A stretch of DNA of 43,095 nucleotides from Armatimonadota bacterium (GTDB lineage: Bacteria; Sysuimicrobiota; Sysuimicrobiia; Sysuimicrobiales; Kaftiobacteriaceae): NCBI GenBank assembly GCA_031081675.1, contig JAVHLZ010000008.1, positions 47,107 through 90,201 on the forward strand, in the 5' to 3' direction. Of the stretch, positions 8,060 through 15,578 are shown piece after piece; within the stretch, counting starts at the first letter, position 1; every line of letters begins with the position of its first letter. A model generated the notes under the pieces. It had not been told where the DNA came from and searched no databases. It saw only the letters and a program-made list of their open reading frames with translations. Both the position numbers and the translations under genes were made by a program.

Positions 8060-8575
8060 ATGGGAGCTCGAACGGCCAAGTCGAAGTCCCGGAAGGCCCG
8101 ACCGCAGGCCGAGCGGGCCGGGGCGCGGTCCCGCAAGCCGGTCGGGGCGGCTCGCGCCGAGCCCGCGCGCCGGCCGGCCCGTCCTCCGGCTCGACCGCTC
8201 ACCCGCGCGCAGATCGCCGAGCTGCGGGAGCTCCTGGAGCAGGAGCGCGATCGCCTGCTGGAGGAGCTGGAGGCGATGGAGGAGCACACCCCCGAGGTCG
8301 AGGAGCAGGTGGGCATGGACGTCGGGGGAGGCTACGACGAGGACCTGGCGGACGTGGCCAGCAACACGTTCGAGCGCGAGAAGACCATCGCCCTGGAGTC
8401 CAGCGTGCAGGCGACCCTGGCCCAGGTGGAGGAAGCCCTGCGGCGGATGGAGGCCGGGACCTACGGCATCTGCGAGCGCTGCGGCAACCCCATTGACTTT
8501 GCCCGGCTCCAGGTCCTGCCCTACGCGACGCTGTGCATCAACTGCAAGGAGTTGGAGGAGAAGGCCAGCCGCTAG
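8060..8575 (+). CDS. TraR/DksA-type C4 zinc-finger protein (YlyA-like)
   Basis: The 171-residue protein has three parts. Residues 1-48 form a Lys/Arg/Ala/Pro-rich tail like that of a nucleic-acid-binding protein. Residues 50-80 form a charged helix (LRELLEQERDRLLEELEAMEE) of the DksA coiled-coil type. The C-terminus has a four-cysteine zinc finger, CERCG..CINC. Proteins of this family bind RNA polymerase in its secondary channel or act as general stress factors. It takes the place of ylyA, between ileS and lspA, as in Bacillus subtilis. The ATG at 8060 follows GAAGGGA. The coiled-coil tip lacks a clear pair of acidic residues of the DksA kind, so ppGpp-related action should not be assumed. 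Confidence 0.85.
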   Translation: MGARTAKSKSRKARPQAERAGARSRKPVGAARAEPARRPARPPARPLTRAQIAELRELLEQERDRLLEELEAMEEHTPEVEEQVGMDVGGGYDEDLADVASNTFEREKTIALESSVQATLAQVEEALRRMEAGTYGICERCGNPIDFARLQVLPYATLCINCKELEEKASR

Positions 8576-8583
8576 CGGGGGAG

Positions 8584-9036
8584 GTGCCGGTCGTCGCCCG
8601 GGCCGTCCTGGCAGCCGGCGTGGTGGCGGCGGACCAGGCGCTGAAGGCCCTGGTGGCGCACCTCCTGCCTGTGGGCGCGTCGGTGTGGGTGATCCCCGGC
8701 GTGCTGGCCCTCACCCACGTGCGCAACCCCGGCGTGGCGTTCAGCCTGCTGCGGGACGTCCCCGCGATCCTGCCTGCGGCGCTGACCGTCGCCCTGCTGG
8801 GAGTCCTGTTTGGCGGGGCGCGGCGGCTGCCGCGGACGGCGCAGGGCGGGCTGGCGGTCCTGTGCGGCGGTGCCGTGGGCAACCTCGTCGACCGGGTCCG
8901 CATCGGGGCGGTGGTGGATTACGTGGACCTGCGGGTGTGGCCGGTGTTCAACCTGGCTGACGCCGCGGTGACGGCCGGCGCCGTCACCGTTCTGCTGGCG
9001 CTGGCGGTCCCGCCGCTGGCGCGGGGTGGGCGGTGA
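8584..9036 (+). CDS. lspA: Lipoprotein signal peptidase (signal peptidase II)
   Basis: LspA is a membrane aspartyl protease that removes the signal peptide from lipidated prolipoproteins. The roughly 150-residue product has four hydrophobic segments. The conserved blocks are DQALK near the N-terminus, RNPGVAFSLL, GNLVDRVRIG with the first catalytic Asp, and VFNLADAAVTAG with the second catalytic Asp. The start is uncertain: GTG at 8584 gives the usual N-terminus, but GGGGGAGG directly abuts it with no spacer, so translation may depend on coupling to the preceding stop at 8573-8575. It overlaps lgt by 4 bp (GTGA), pairing the two enzymes of lipoprotein maturation. Confidence 0.92.
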   Translation: MPVVARAVLAAGVVAADQALKALVAHLLPVGASVWVIPGVLALTHVRNPGVAFSLLRDVPAILPAALTVALLGVLFGGARRLPRTAQGGLAVLCGGAVGNLVDRVRIGAVVDYVDLRVWPVFNLADAAVTAGAVTVLLALAVPPLARGGR

Positions 9037-9806
9037 AGCCCGTCCTGGTGCAGCTGGGGCCGATTCCCATCTCCACCTTCGGGGTGTTCCTGCTGCTGGC
9101 GTTCGTGGCGGGGCTGGCCGTGGCCCGGGGCCGCGCCCGGGCGCTGGGGGTGGCTCCCGCCCAGATGCTGGACGTGGGCCTGTATGTCATCATCGGCGGC
9201 ATCCTCGGGGGCCGGATCGGCTACGCGCTGGTGAACCTGTCCACGTTCGCCGCCGAGCCCCTGCGGTTGCTGGCCCTGTGGCGGGACGCGGGGCTGGTGT
9301 TCTCCGGCGCCGTGCTGGGGGGCGTCGTGGTGGCGGTGGCCGCAGCCCGCGGACTGCGCGTCTCCCCCTTGGGATTTCTCGACGCGCTGGCGCCCGGGGC
9401 GGCGGTGGGTGTCGCCGTGGCCACGGTGGGCGGCTGGATGCACGGCCTGTTCGTGGGGCGGCCGACCGGCGTGCCGTGGGCGGTTCCGGTGATGCTGGAG
9501 ATGCGGCATCCCGCGGCCATCTACCTGCTGCTGGCGGCGGTGGGCATCTGCGCGGTCCTGTGGGCTCAGGACGCCCGGACGACGCCAGCGGGGACGCTGT
9601 TTTTCCTGTGGCTGCTCCTGTACGGCGTGACCCGGGGCGCGGTGGAGTTCTTCATCGACAGCCCGACGGTGCTGGGTCCGCTGACCCTGGCCCACCTCAG
9701 CAGTGCGGCGGTGGCGGCCGTCGGCGCGGCCGGCCTGGTGGCGGTGTCCCGCCGCACCCGGTATCCCCCCGGCGCGCCCGCGCCGGACGACCCGCCCCGG
9801 CCGTAG
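9033..9806 (+). CDS. lgt: Prolipoprotein diacylglyceryl transferase-like protein, degenerate active site
   Basis: Lgt transfers diacylglycerol from phosphatidylglycerol to the lipobox cysteine. The 257-residue protein has the right length, about seven membrane segments, the N-terminal pattern LGPIPISTFGVFLLLAF, GGRIGYALVN, RHPAAIY and the late TRGAVEFF segment. Several residues known to be needed in E. coli Lgt are changed: His103 (FHGG) is Ser91 in FSGA, Arg143 is Thr131, Asn146 is Gly134, and Glu151 is Leu139 within ATVGGWMHGLFVGR. Its start GTG overlaps the lspA stop. Membership of the family is clear, but transferase activity is doubtful; another Lgt may exist elsewhere in the genome. Confidence 0.8.
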   Translation: MKPVLVQLGPIPISTFGVFLLLAFVAGLAVARGRARALGVAPAQMLDVGLYVIIGGILGGRIGYALVNLSTFAAEPLRLLALWRDAGLVFSGAVLGGVVVAVAAARGLRVSPLGFLDALAPGAAVGVAVATVGGWMHGLFVGRPTGVPWAVPVMLEMRHPAAIYLLLAAVGICAVLWAQDARTTPAGTLFFLWLLLYGVTRGAVEFFIDSPTVLGPLTLAHLSSAAVAAVGAAGLVAVSRRTRYPPGAPAPDDPPRP

Positions 9807-9885
9807 GCGCCCACCCGGACGGAGGGTGCGGACCGGCACCTGCGGGGCGGGGCGGCCGCCCGGCGGTGGAGGCGTCGCATTCTGC

Positions 9886-10836
9886 ATGCAGGAACACCAC
9901 GTGTACTACGTTGACGCCGCCTCTGAAGGGGTCCGCCTGGACCGCTTTCTGGTGGCGCACCTGCGGGCCCACTCCCGCGCGCGGATCCAGGCCCTGATCG
10001 CCTCCGGCCACGTCACCGTGGATGGGCGCCCGGCCCGCCCGGCACTGCGCCTGCGCCGCGGGCAGAGGGTGGAGGTCACGGTTCCCCCGCCGCCCGCGGC
10101 CGGGCTGGTGCCCGAAGCGCTGCCCCTGGATGTGGTGTACGAAGACCCGCACCTGGTGGTCATCAACAAGCCTCCGGGCCTGACGGTCCACCCCGGCGCG
10201 GGGCGCACATCCGGCACCCTGGCCAACGCGCTCGTGGCCCGGTATCCGGACCTGGCCGGCGTGGGCGGGGAGCGGCGTCCCGGCATCGTCCACCGCCTGG
10301 ACAAGGACACGTCCGGCCTGATGGTGGTGGCCCGCACGCCGCAGGCCTATGCGGGCCTGCAACGGCAGCTGGCCGAGCGCACCCTGCGCCGGATCTACCT
10401 GGCGCTGGTCTGCGGCCACCCTCCTCACGACGAGGGGGTCATCGAGGCCTCCATCGGCCGCCACCCGCGCCACCGGACCCGGATGGCCGTCCGGCCGGGC
10501 GGCCGCCCGGCCATCACCCGCTATCGCGTGCGGGAACGGTTCGCCCGGTACGCGCTGGTCGAGGTCTCCCTGCTCACGGGGCGCACCCACCAGATCCGCG
10601 TGCACTTTGCCCACCTGGGCCATCCCGTCGCCGGAGATCCCGTCTACGGGCGCCGGGCCGACGACCTGGGCATCCGCCGCCAGGCCCTGCACGCCTGGCG
10701 CCTGGAGCTGCGGCATCCCGTGACGGGATCTCCGCTGGCCCTCGAAGCACCTCCCCCCGCGGACTTCCTGGCCGCGGTGGAGGCCGCCAGGGCCCAGGAG
10801 GGACCACACCCCCGGCGAACTCGGGCCACCGGGTGA
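9886..10836 (+). CDS. rluD: Pseudouridine synthase, RluD family (YlyB-like)
   Basis: RluA/RluD-family enzymes isomerise uridines in 23S rRNA to pseudouridine. The 316-residue protein has an S4 RNA-binding domain at about 15-75 (LDRFLVAHLRAHSRARIQALIASGHV in two stretches), then the catalytic domain with HRLDKDTSGLMVVAR, whose Asp139 is the nucleophile, and the later RTHQIRVHFAHLGHPVAGD motif. The ATG at 9886 gives the expected short N-terminus; the nearest G-rich site is somewhat far upstream. Its place between lspA/lgt and pyrR matches ylyB of Bacillus. The exact target uridines cannot be read from the sequence. Confidence 0.93.
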   Translation: MQEHHVYYVDAASEGVRLDRFLVAHLRAHSRARIQALIASGHVTVDGRPARPALRLRRGQRVEVTVPPPPAAGLVPEALPLDVVYEDPHLVVINKPPGLTVHPGAGRTSGTLANALVARYPDLAGVGGERRPGIVHRLDKDTSGLMVVARTPQAYAGLQRQLAERTLRRIYLALVCGHPPHDEGVIEASIGRHPRHRTRMAVRPGGRPAITRYRVRERFARYALVEVSLLTGRTHQIRVHFAHLGHPVAGDPVYGRRADDLGIRRQALHAWRLELRHPVTGSPLALEAPPPADFLAAVEAARAQEGPHPRRTRATG

Positions 10837-11424
<588 letters not shown>

Positions 11425-11439
11425 CGGCCGGCGCGGCGG

Positions 11440-13122
11440 CTACGACGGCACGGCGGGGCGCACGGACACCGTTCGCGCGTGGGCGTAGGTCACCAGTCCC
11501 GGGCGCGCGCCCGGAGGCTTGCGGACGTGGCGCCGCTCGGTGTAGTCCACCGCGACCTCCACCGCCTGGCGCGCCCTGCTGTAGTAGGCCGCCAGGGCTG
11601 CGGCCTGCCGGATGGCCTCCTCGGACGGCCGGCCGGCGGCCTGGAGGATCACGTGGGCGCCGGGCACTCCCCGGGCGTGAAACCACAGGTCGGTGGGCCG
11701 CGCCACCGAGAAGGTGAGCCGCTCGTTCTCCCCACCGGTCCGCCCCACCAGCGCCACCGCGCCGCCGGCCAGCGCGTACCGGCGCGGCCCCGCCGGCGGC
11801 CGCGGGCGGACGGGGGCGCGGGCCGGGGGCCCGTAGCCCTGCTCGGCCAGTTCCCTGAGCAGGTCCTGCACATCTTCGGGCGTGGCGGCCTGCTCGGCCA
11901 GGGCCAGCGCCGTCCGCAGGTAGTCCCGGTCCATCTCCAGCGCCTGCAGGCGCTGGCGCAGGTGCGGCAGGGCGTCGCGCAGCCGCGCGTACCGGGCGAA
12001 CAACCGCCGGGCGTTGTCCACCGCCGACAGCGCGGGGTCCAGCGGGATCCGCACAGGCGTCCCGGAGGCGTCCGGCAGCACGGCCTCCGATGCGCCCGCC
12101 GGCACCTCCCGGGCGTAGGCCAGCAGGAGTTCGCCTTGCTCGCGCAGCCTGCCCGCACCCCCGGCCTCCTCCAGGGCCGCCCGCACGCGGGCGAGGGCGC
12201 GCTCGGTACGCTCCAGGGCGGCGCGGACCACCCGCCGCACGGCGGCGCGACCGTCCTCCAGGCGCGCCGCCGCAGCCCCCTGCCCCCAGACCGCCTCCAC
12301 CGCCGCACTCATGGTGGGCACCGGCTCGGCCTGGAGCGCGGACAGGGACACGTAGGGAAATGGCGTACACCCCACGGGCTCGCCGTTCTGGCGGTACAGG
12401 GTGGGGGAGAACCGTCCCCCCTCGACCAGATCGGCAATCTCTTGCAGCACTGCCCCGACCCGGGCGATCTCCTCGGGAGACCGGGCCGGACGGTGGGGGT
12501 CCACGCCTGCGCGCACGCAGATCTCCTGGGCGGTGGCCGGCCCCAGGCCCAGGACCACGGCCCGCAGTCGGGCGGCCACCGGGTCGGTGACCCCCACGGC
12601 CTCCTCCAGGTCCTGCGCCGTCCACGCCCGCGGTGGCCGCCCCGACGGCGGCGGCGGGAGGTAGGGGCGTCCGGGCACCACCGGCCGCACCGCCGACCGC
12701 ACCGGAGGCAGGCACCCCCGCACGACGCTGTCCTCTTCCAGGATGAGGGCGCTGTGCCGTCCCATCAGTTCGGCGATGAGGCGCGCCTGCCCGAAGGCGG
12801 TCGCGCACCGCACGACCACGATGCGCTCCCAGGGAACCTGCTCCACCGCGTCCACCCGCGCATCCCCCAGGCGGCTCCGCAGCAGCCGGACGAAGTCGCC
12901 CGGCTCTCCTCCGCCCGGGGCGGCGACCAGGTGGACCCGGGCCCACCGGGGGTGCGTGGAGTACAGGACGGCCTGCTCGCCCGCGCGGGACCGGACGACC
13001 AGCGCCACCTCATCGGCGGTCGGCTGGACGACCCGCACCACCCGGCCACCCACCAGCGCCGCCCGCAGGTCCGCCACCACCGCGGCCAGGACCAGGCTGT
13101 CGAGGGATGTCACCGGCGACAT
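11440..13122 (-). CDS. rqcH: Rqc2 homologue RqcH (NFACT / fibronectin-binding family)
   Basis: RqcH binds 50S subunits that carry a stalled nascent chain and recruits tRNA-Ala to add alanine tails, marking the chain for proteolysis. The 560-residue protein has an NFACT-N domain with ELMGRHSALIL (usually GRHSN; here Asn is Ala), HhH and coiled-coil middle regions, and a C-terminal NFACT-R domain with DLWFHARGVPGAHVIL. It corresponds to yloA of Bacillus and keeps that place next to yicC, although here it points the other way. The ATG at 13122 lies exactly at the edge of a 45-nt inverted repeat. Older databases call it fibronectin-binding protein; a surface role is unsupported here because there is no signal peptide. 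Confidence 0.93.
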   Translation of the reverse strand: MSPVTSLDSLVLAAVVADLRAALVGGRVVRVVQPTADEVALVVRSRAGEQAVLYSTHPRWARVHLVAAPGGGEPGDFVRLLRSRLGDARVDAVEQVPWERIVVVRCATAFGQARLIAELMGRHSALILEEDSVVRGCLPPVRSAVRPVVPGRPYLPPPPSGRPPRAWTAQDLEEAVGVTDPVAARLRAVVLGLGPATAQEICVRAGVDPHRPARSPEEIARVGAVLQEIADLVEGGRFSPTLYRQNGEPVGCTPFPYVSLSALQAEPVPTMSAAVEAVWGQGAAAARLEDGRAAVRRVVRAALERTERALARVRAALEEAGGAGRLREQGELLLAYAREVPAGASEAVLPDASGTPVRIPLDPALSAVDNARRLFARYARLRDALPHLRQRLQALEMDRDYLRTALALAEQAATPEDVQDLLRELAEQGYGPPARAPVRPRPPAGPRRYALAGGAVALVGRTGGENERLTFSVARPTDLWFHARGVPGAHVILQAAGRPSEEAIRQAAALAAYYSRARQAVEVAVDYTERRHVRKPPGARPGLVTYAHARTVSVRPAVPS

Positions 13123-13224
13123 GCGTCAATCTCCACGATCTGCCCGACCTCCTCAATCTACTCAATCACCAATGGAGCAGGTTGAGAAGATCGAGGAGCT
13201 TGCGCAGATGGAGGAGATCGCCTC
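13123..13224. repeat. Inverted repeat built from 9-nt units
   Basis: Five 9-nt units on the minus strand (13167 down to 13123: GATTGAGTA, GATTGAGGA, GGTCGGGCA, GATCGTGGA, GATTGACGC) face five similar units on the plus strand (13180 up to 13224: GGTTGAGAA, GATCGAGGA, GCTTGCGCA, GATGGAGGA, GATCGCCTC). The centre is 12 nt. The inner 19 nt of each arm pair with only two mismatches (13149-13167 with 13180-13198). It fills the divergent gap between rqcH and yicC. Confidence 0.75.
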
Positions 13225-13228
13225 CTGC

Positions 13229-13257
13229 CGTGCCAGGAACCCGCCGGGCGTGGCACG
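13229..13257 (+). other. Hairpin in the yicC leader
   Basis: CGTGCCA (13229-13235) and TGGCACG (13251-13257) are perfect 7-nt arms around a GC-rich 15-nt loop, ending 14 nt before the yicC ATG. No T-run follows, so it is not a typical terminator. It may affect translation or RNA stability. Confidence 0.5.
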
Positions 13258-13271
13258 AAAGACGTGGCGGC

Positions 13272-14153
13272 ATGATACGCAGCATGACCGGATTCGGCAG
13301 CGCCGAGGTGATCACCCCCGCGGGGCGGTTCCGGGTGGAGGCGCGCGCGGTCAACCACCGGTACGCGGAGGTGGTGGTGCGGCTTCCGCGGGAACTGGCG
13401 ACGCTGGAGGACCGGGTGCGCGCGCTGGTCCAGAAGCGCGTGCTGCGGGGACGGGTCGAGGTCACGATCGTCAGGGACGAACGCGCCGGGCGGACGCGGA
13501 CGGTGCGGTCCGACGTGGACCTGGCGCGGGCGTACGCTCAGGCGTTGCGGGAACTGGCCGACGCCCTGGGCGTGCCCGACGCGGTGGGCCTCCCCCTCAT
13601 TGCCTCCTTTCCCGACGTCCTGAAGGTCGAAGAGGCCCGCGAGGACCTCGAGGCGCTGTGGCCGGCGATCGCCCCGGCGGTGGAGGAGGCGCTGGCGGCC
13701 CTGGTGGCCATGCGGGAGGCGGAGGGGCGCCGCCTGGCCCAGGACCTGCAGGCGCGCCTGGGCCGGATGGAGGATGTGCTCGCCCAGGTAGAACGGCGGG
13801 TCCCGGAGATCCGGGTGGAGTACGCCCGGCGCCTGCGCCAGCGCATCGCCCAGCTCCTGGGCGAGGTGCCCGTGGACGAACAGCGCCTGGCCATGGAAGT
13901 GGCGGTGTTCGCCGAGCGGGCCGACGTGAGCGAGGAGCTCACGCGGCTGCGCAGCCACCTGGCCCAGTTCCGCCACGATGTCGCCGCCGCCCCCGGCCCC
14001 GTGGGTCGCCGCCTGGAGTTCCTCCTGCAGGAGATGCACCGGGAGGCGAACACCATCGGCGCCAAGGCCAACGACCTGGAGATCGCCCGGGCGGTCATCG
14101 CCCTCAAGGGTGAACTGGAGAGTCTGCGGGAGCAGGTGCAGAATATTGAGTGA
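13272..14153 (+). CDS. yicC: YicC family endoribonuclease-type protein
   Basis: YicC proteins (YloC in Bacillus) are conserved RNA-cleaving or stress-related proteins involved in small-RNA turnover. The 293-residue product begins [11 protein letters not shown], the invariant family start, followed by [20 protein letters not shown]. It ends with the DUF1732 block [19 protein letters not shown] and the typical tail [19 protein letters not shown]. The ATG at 13272 was chosen because MIRSMTGFG is the family N-terminus. It heads the run yicC-remA-cmk-coaC-priA, the same order as in Bacillus, and is preceded by the 9-nt-unit inverted repeat. Confidence 0.95.
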   Translation: MIRSMTGFGSAEVITPAGRFRVEARAVNHRYAEVVVRLPRELATLEDRVRALVQKRVLRGRVEVTIVRDERAGRTRTVRSDVDLARAYAQALRELADALGVPDAVGLPLIASFPDVLKVEEAREDLEALWPAIAPAVEEALAALVAMREAEGRRLAQDLQARLGRMEDVLAQVERRVPEIRVEYARRLRQRIAQLLGEVPVDEQRLAMEVAVFAERADVSEELTRLRSHLAQFRHDVAAAPGPVGRRLEFLLQEMHREANTIGAKANDLEIARAVIALKGELESLREQVQNIE

Positions 14154-14178
14154 CGGCCCGGACGGGCGGGTGGTGGGT

Positions 14179-14451
14179 GTGGCTGAGGGAGCGGGGCCTC
14201 GCCTGATCAACATCGGATTCGGCAACATCGTGGCGGCCAACCGCATTGTCGCCATCGTGGCCCCGGATTCGGCGCCGATCCGGCGCATCATCCAGGAGGC
14301 CCGGGACAAGGGGGCCCTGATCGATGCCACCTACGGGCGCCGGACCCGGGCCGTGGTGATCACCGACAGCGGCCACGTGGTGCTGTCGGCCATCCAGCCC
14401 GAGACCGTCGCCCACCGCTTCCTGGGGGCTGACGAGGGGCGGTCACCATGA
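14179..14451 (+). CDS. remA: Extracellular-matrix regulator RemA family (DUF370)
   Basis: RemA is a small DNA-binding protein that activates biofilm-matrix and osmoprotection genes in Bacillus and forms oligomeric rings. The roughly 90-residue product carries the whole conserved core: [50 protein letters not shown] and [16 protein letters not shown]. The start is uncertain: GTG at 14179 is closest to family N-termini, while GTG at 14170/14173 and TTG at 14146 are in frame. It overlaps the kinase gene by 4 bp (ATGA). Whether it controls matrix genes in this organism cannot be told; many non-biofilm bacteria keep it beside yicC. Confidence 0.93.
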   Translation: MAEGAGPRLINIGFGNIVAANRIVAIVAPDSAPIRRIIQEARDKGALIDATYGRRTRAVVITDSGHVVLSAIQPETVAHRFLGADEGRSP

Positions 14452-15017
14452 TCGTGGCCATCGCCGGGCCCATCGGCGTCGGGAAGACCACCGTGGCGCG
14501 GGCGCTGGCGGCGCGGCTGGGATACCGGTACATCTCGGGGGGTGTGGTCTTCCGCGCCCTGGCCCGCGAGTGGGGCGTCTCGGTGACCGACATCAACCGC
14601 CTCGCCGAGCAGAATCCCGAGCTGGACCGGGAAGTGGATCGGCGTCAGCGAGAACTGGCCCGGGCGGGGGACTGCGTGGTGGAGAGCCGGCTGGCCGGCT
14701 GGATGGTGGACGCCGACCTGAAAGTGTGGCTGCGGGCGCCCCTGGAGGTCCGGGCCGAGCGGGTCGCCCGGCGGGAGGGCATCCCGCTGGACGCCGCCCG
14801 GGCGGATCTGCTGGAGCGGGAGCGCAGCGAGTGGACGCGCTACCGCCACCTGTACCGCATCGACATCACCGACCTCTCCCCCTACCACCTGATCATCGAC
14901 ACCACCTGCTGGAGCGCGGAGGCCATCGTGGAGGCGCTGGCGGGCCTCGTGCGCGTCCCGTCTCCTTCCGCCCTCCGGGGAGCGCCGGCAGGCGCCGGGG
15001 CCGGAGGCGTCCGATGA
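14448..15017 (+). CDS. cmk: Archaeal-type cytidylate kinase
   Basis: This 189-residue P-loop kinase probably converts CMP/dCMP to the diphosphate using ATP. It starts with the Walker A motif [21 protein letters not shown] and then shows the pattern of archaeal CMP kinases: [50 protein letters not shown], and [23 protein letters not shown]. Bacterial Cmk is longer and different, and guanylate kinase has other motifs. In Bacillus the gene here, between remA and coaBC, is gmk, so one NMP kinase sits where another is expected. ATGA overlaps join it to both neighbours. CMP specificity is inferred from family resemblance. Confidence 0.78.
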   Translation: MIVAIAGPIGVGKTTVARALAARLGYRYISGGVVFRALAREWGVSVTDINRLAEQNPELDREVDRRQRELARAGDCVVESRLAGWMVDADLKVWLRAPLEVRAERVARREGIPLDAARADLLERERSEWTRYRHLYRIDITDLSPYHLIIDTTCWSAEAIVEALAGLVRVPSPSALRGAPAGAGAGGVR

Positions 15018-15574
15018 CCGCCGGCCGGCTGGCGGGACGGGTGGTGGTGGTCGGCGTCACCGGAGGTGTCGCGGCGTTCAAGGCCGCGCACGTGGTCAGC
15101 GGCCTGCGCAAGCTCGGGGCAGAGGTGCACGTGGCCATGACTCCGGCCGCCACACACTTTGTCTCCCCCCTCACCTTCCGCACCCTGTCCCAGCATCCGG
15201 TGGTCACGGAGATGTGGGAACCCGACCTGCCCCATCCCGAGCCCCACCTGTGGCTGGGAGACCACGCCCACCTGGTTGCGGTGGTGCCGGCGACGGCTCA
15301 CACCCTGGCCAAGCTGGCCCTGGGGCTGGCCGATGACGTGGTCGCCGCCCTGGTCCTGGCCACCCGCGCGCCGGTCCTGGTGGCTCCGGCCATGGCGCCG
15401 TCCATGTACGAGCACCCGGCGACCCAGCAGCACCTGCAGACCCTGCGCCAGCGCGGGGTGCGGGTCCTGGGCCCCGTGGTGGGCTGGCTGGCCTCCGGCC
15501 AGGAGGGGATGGGGCGGATGGTGGAGCCCCAGGTCATCCTGGACGAGATCTGCGCGATCCTGGAGCGCCGGTAG
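15014..15574 (+). CDS. CoaC-like flavoprotein lacking catalytic residues and CoaB domain
   Basis: It belongs to the homo-oligomeric flavin-containing Cys decarboxylase (HFCD) family; in CoaBC this domain decarboxylates phosphopantothenoylcysteine. The 186-residue product has the FMN fold (VGVTGGVAAFKAAHV, TPAATHFVSPLTFRTLS), the catalytic-type His78 in PHLWLGDHAHL, and VVPATAHTLAKLALGLADD. Two residues essential in E. coli Dfp are changed: Asn of PAMN is Ala128 (APAMAPSMYEHPAT), and Cys of the substrate clamp is Ser161 (LASGQEGMGRM). The CoaB synthetase domain normally fused after it is absent, and priA follows at once. It may bind FMN in a different role; whether it works in CoA synthesis is doubtful. 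Confidence 0.8.
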   Translation: MTAGRLAGRVVVVGVTGGVAAFKAAHVVSGLRKLGAEVHVAMTPAATHFVSPLTFRTLSQHPVVTEMWEPDLPHPEPHLWLGDHAHLVAVVPATAHTLAKLALGLADDVVAALVLATRAPVLVAPAMAPSMYEHPATQQHLQTLRQRGVRVLGPVVGWLASGQEGMGRMVEPQVILDEICAILERR

Positions 15575-15578
15575 CCGG

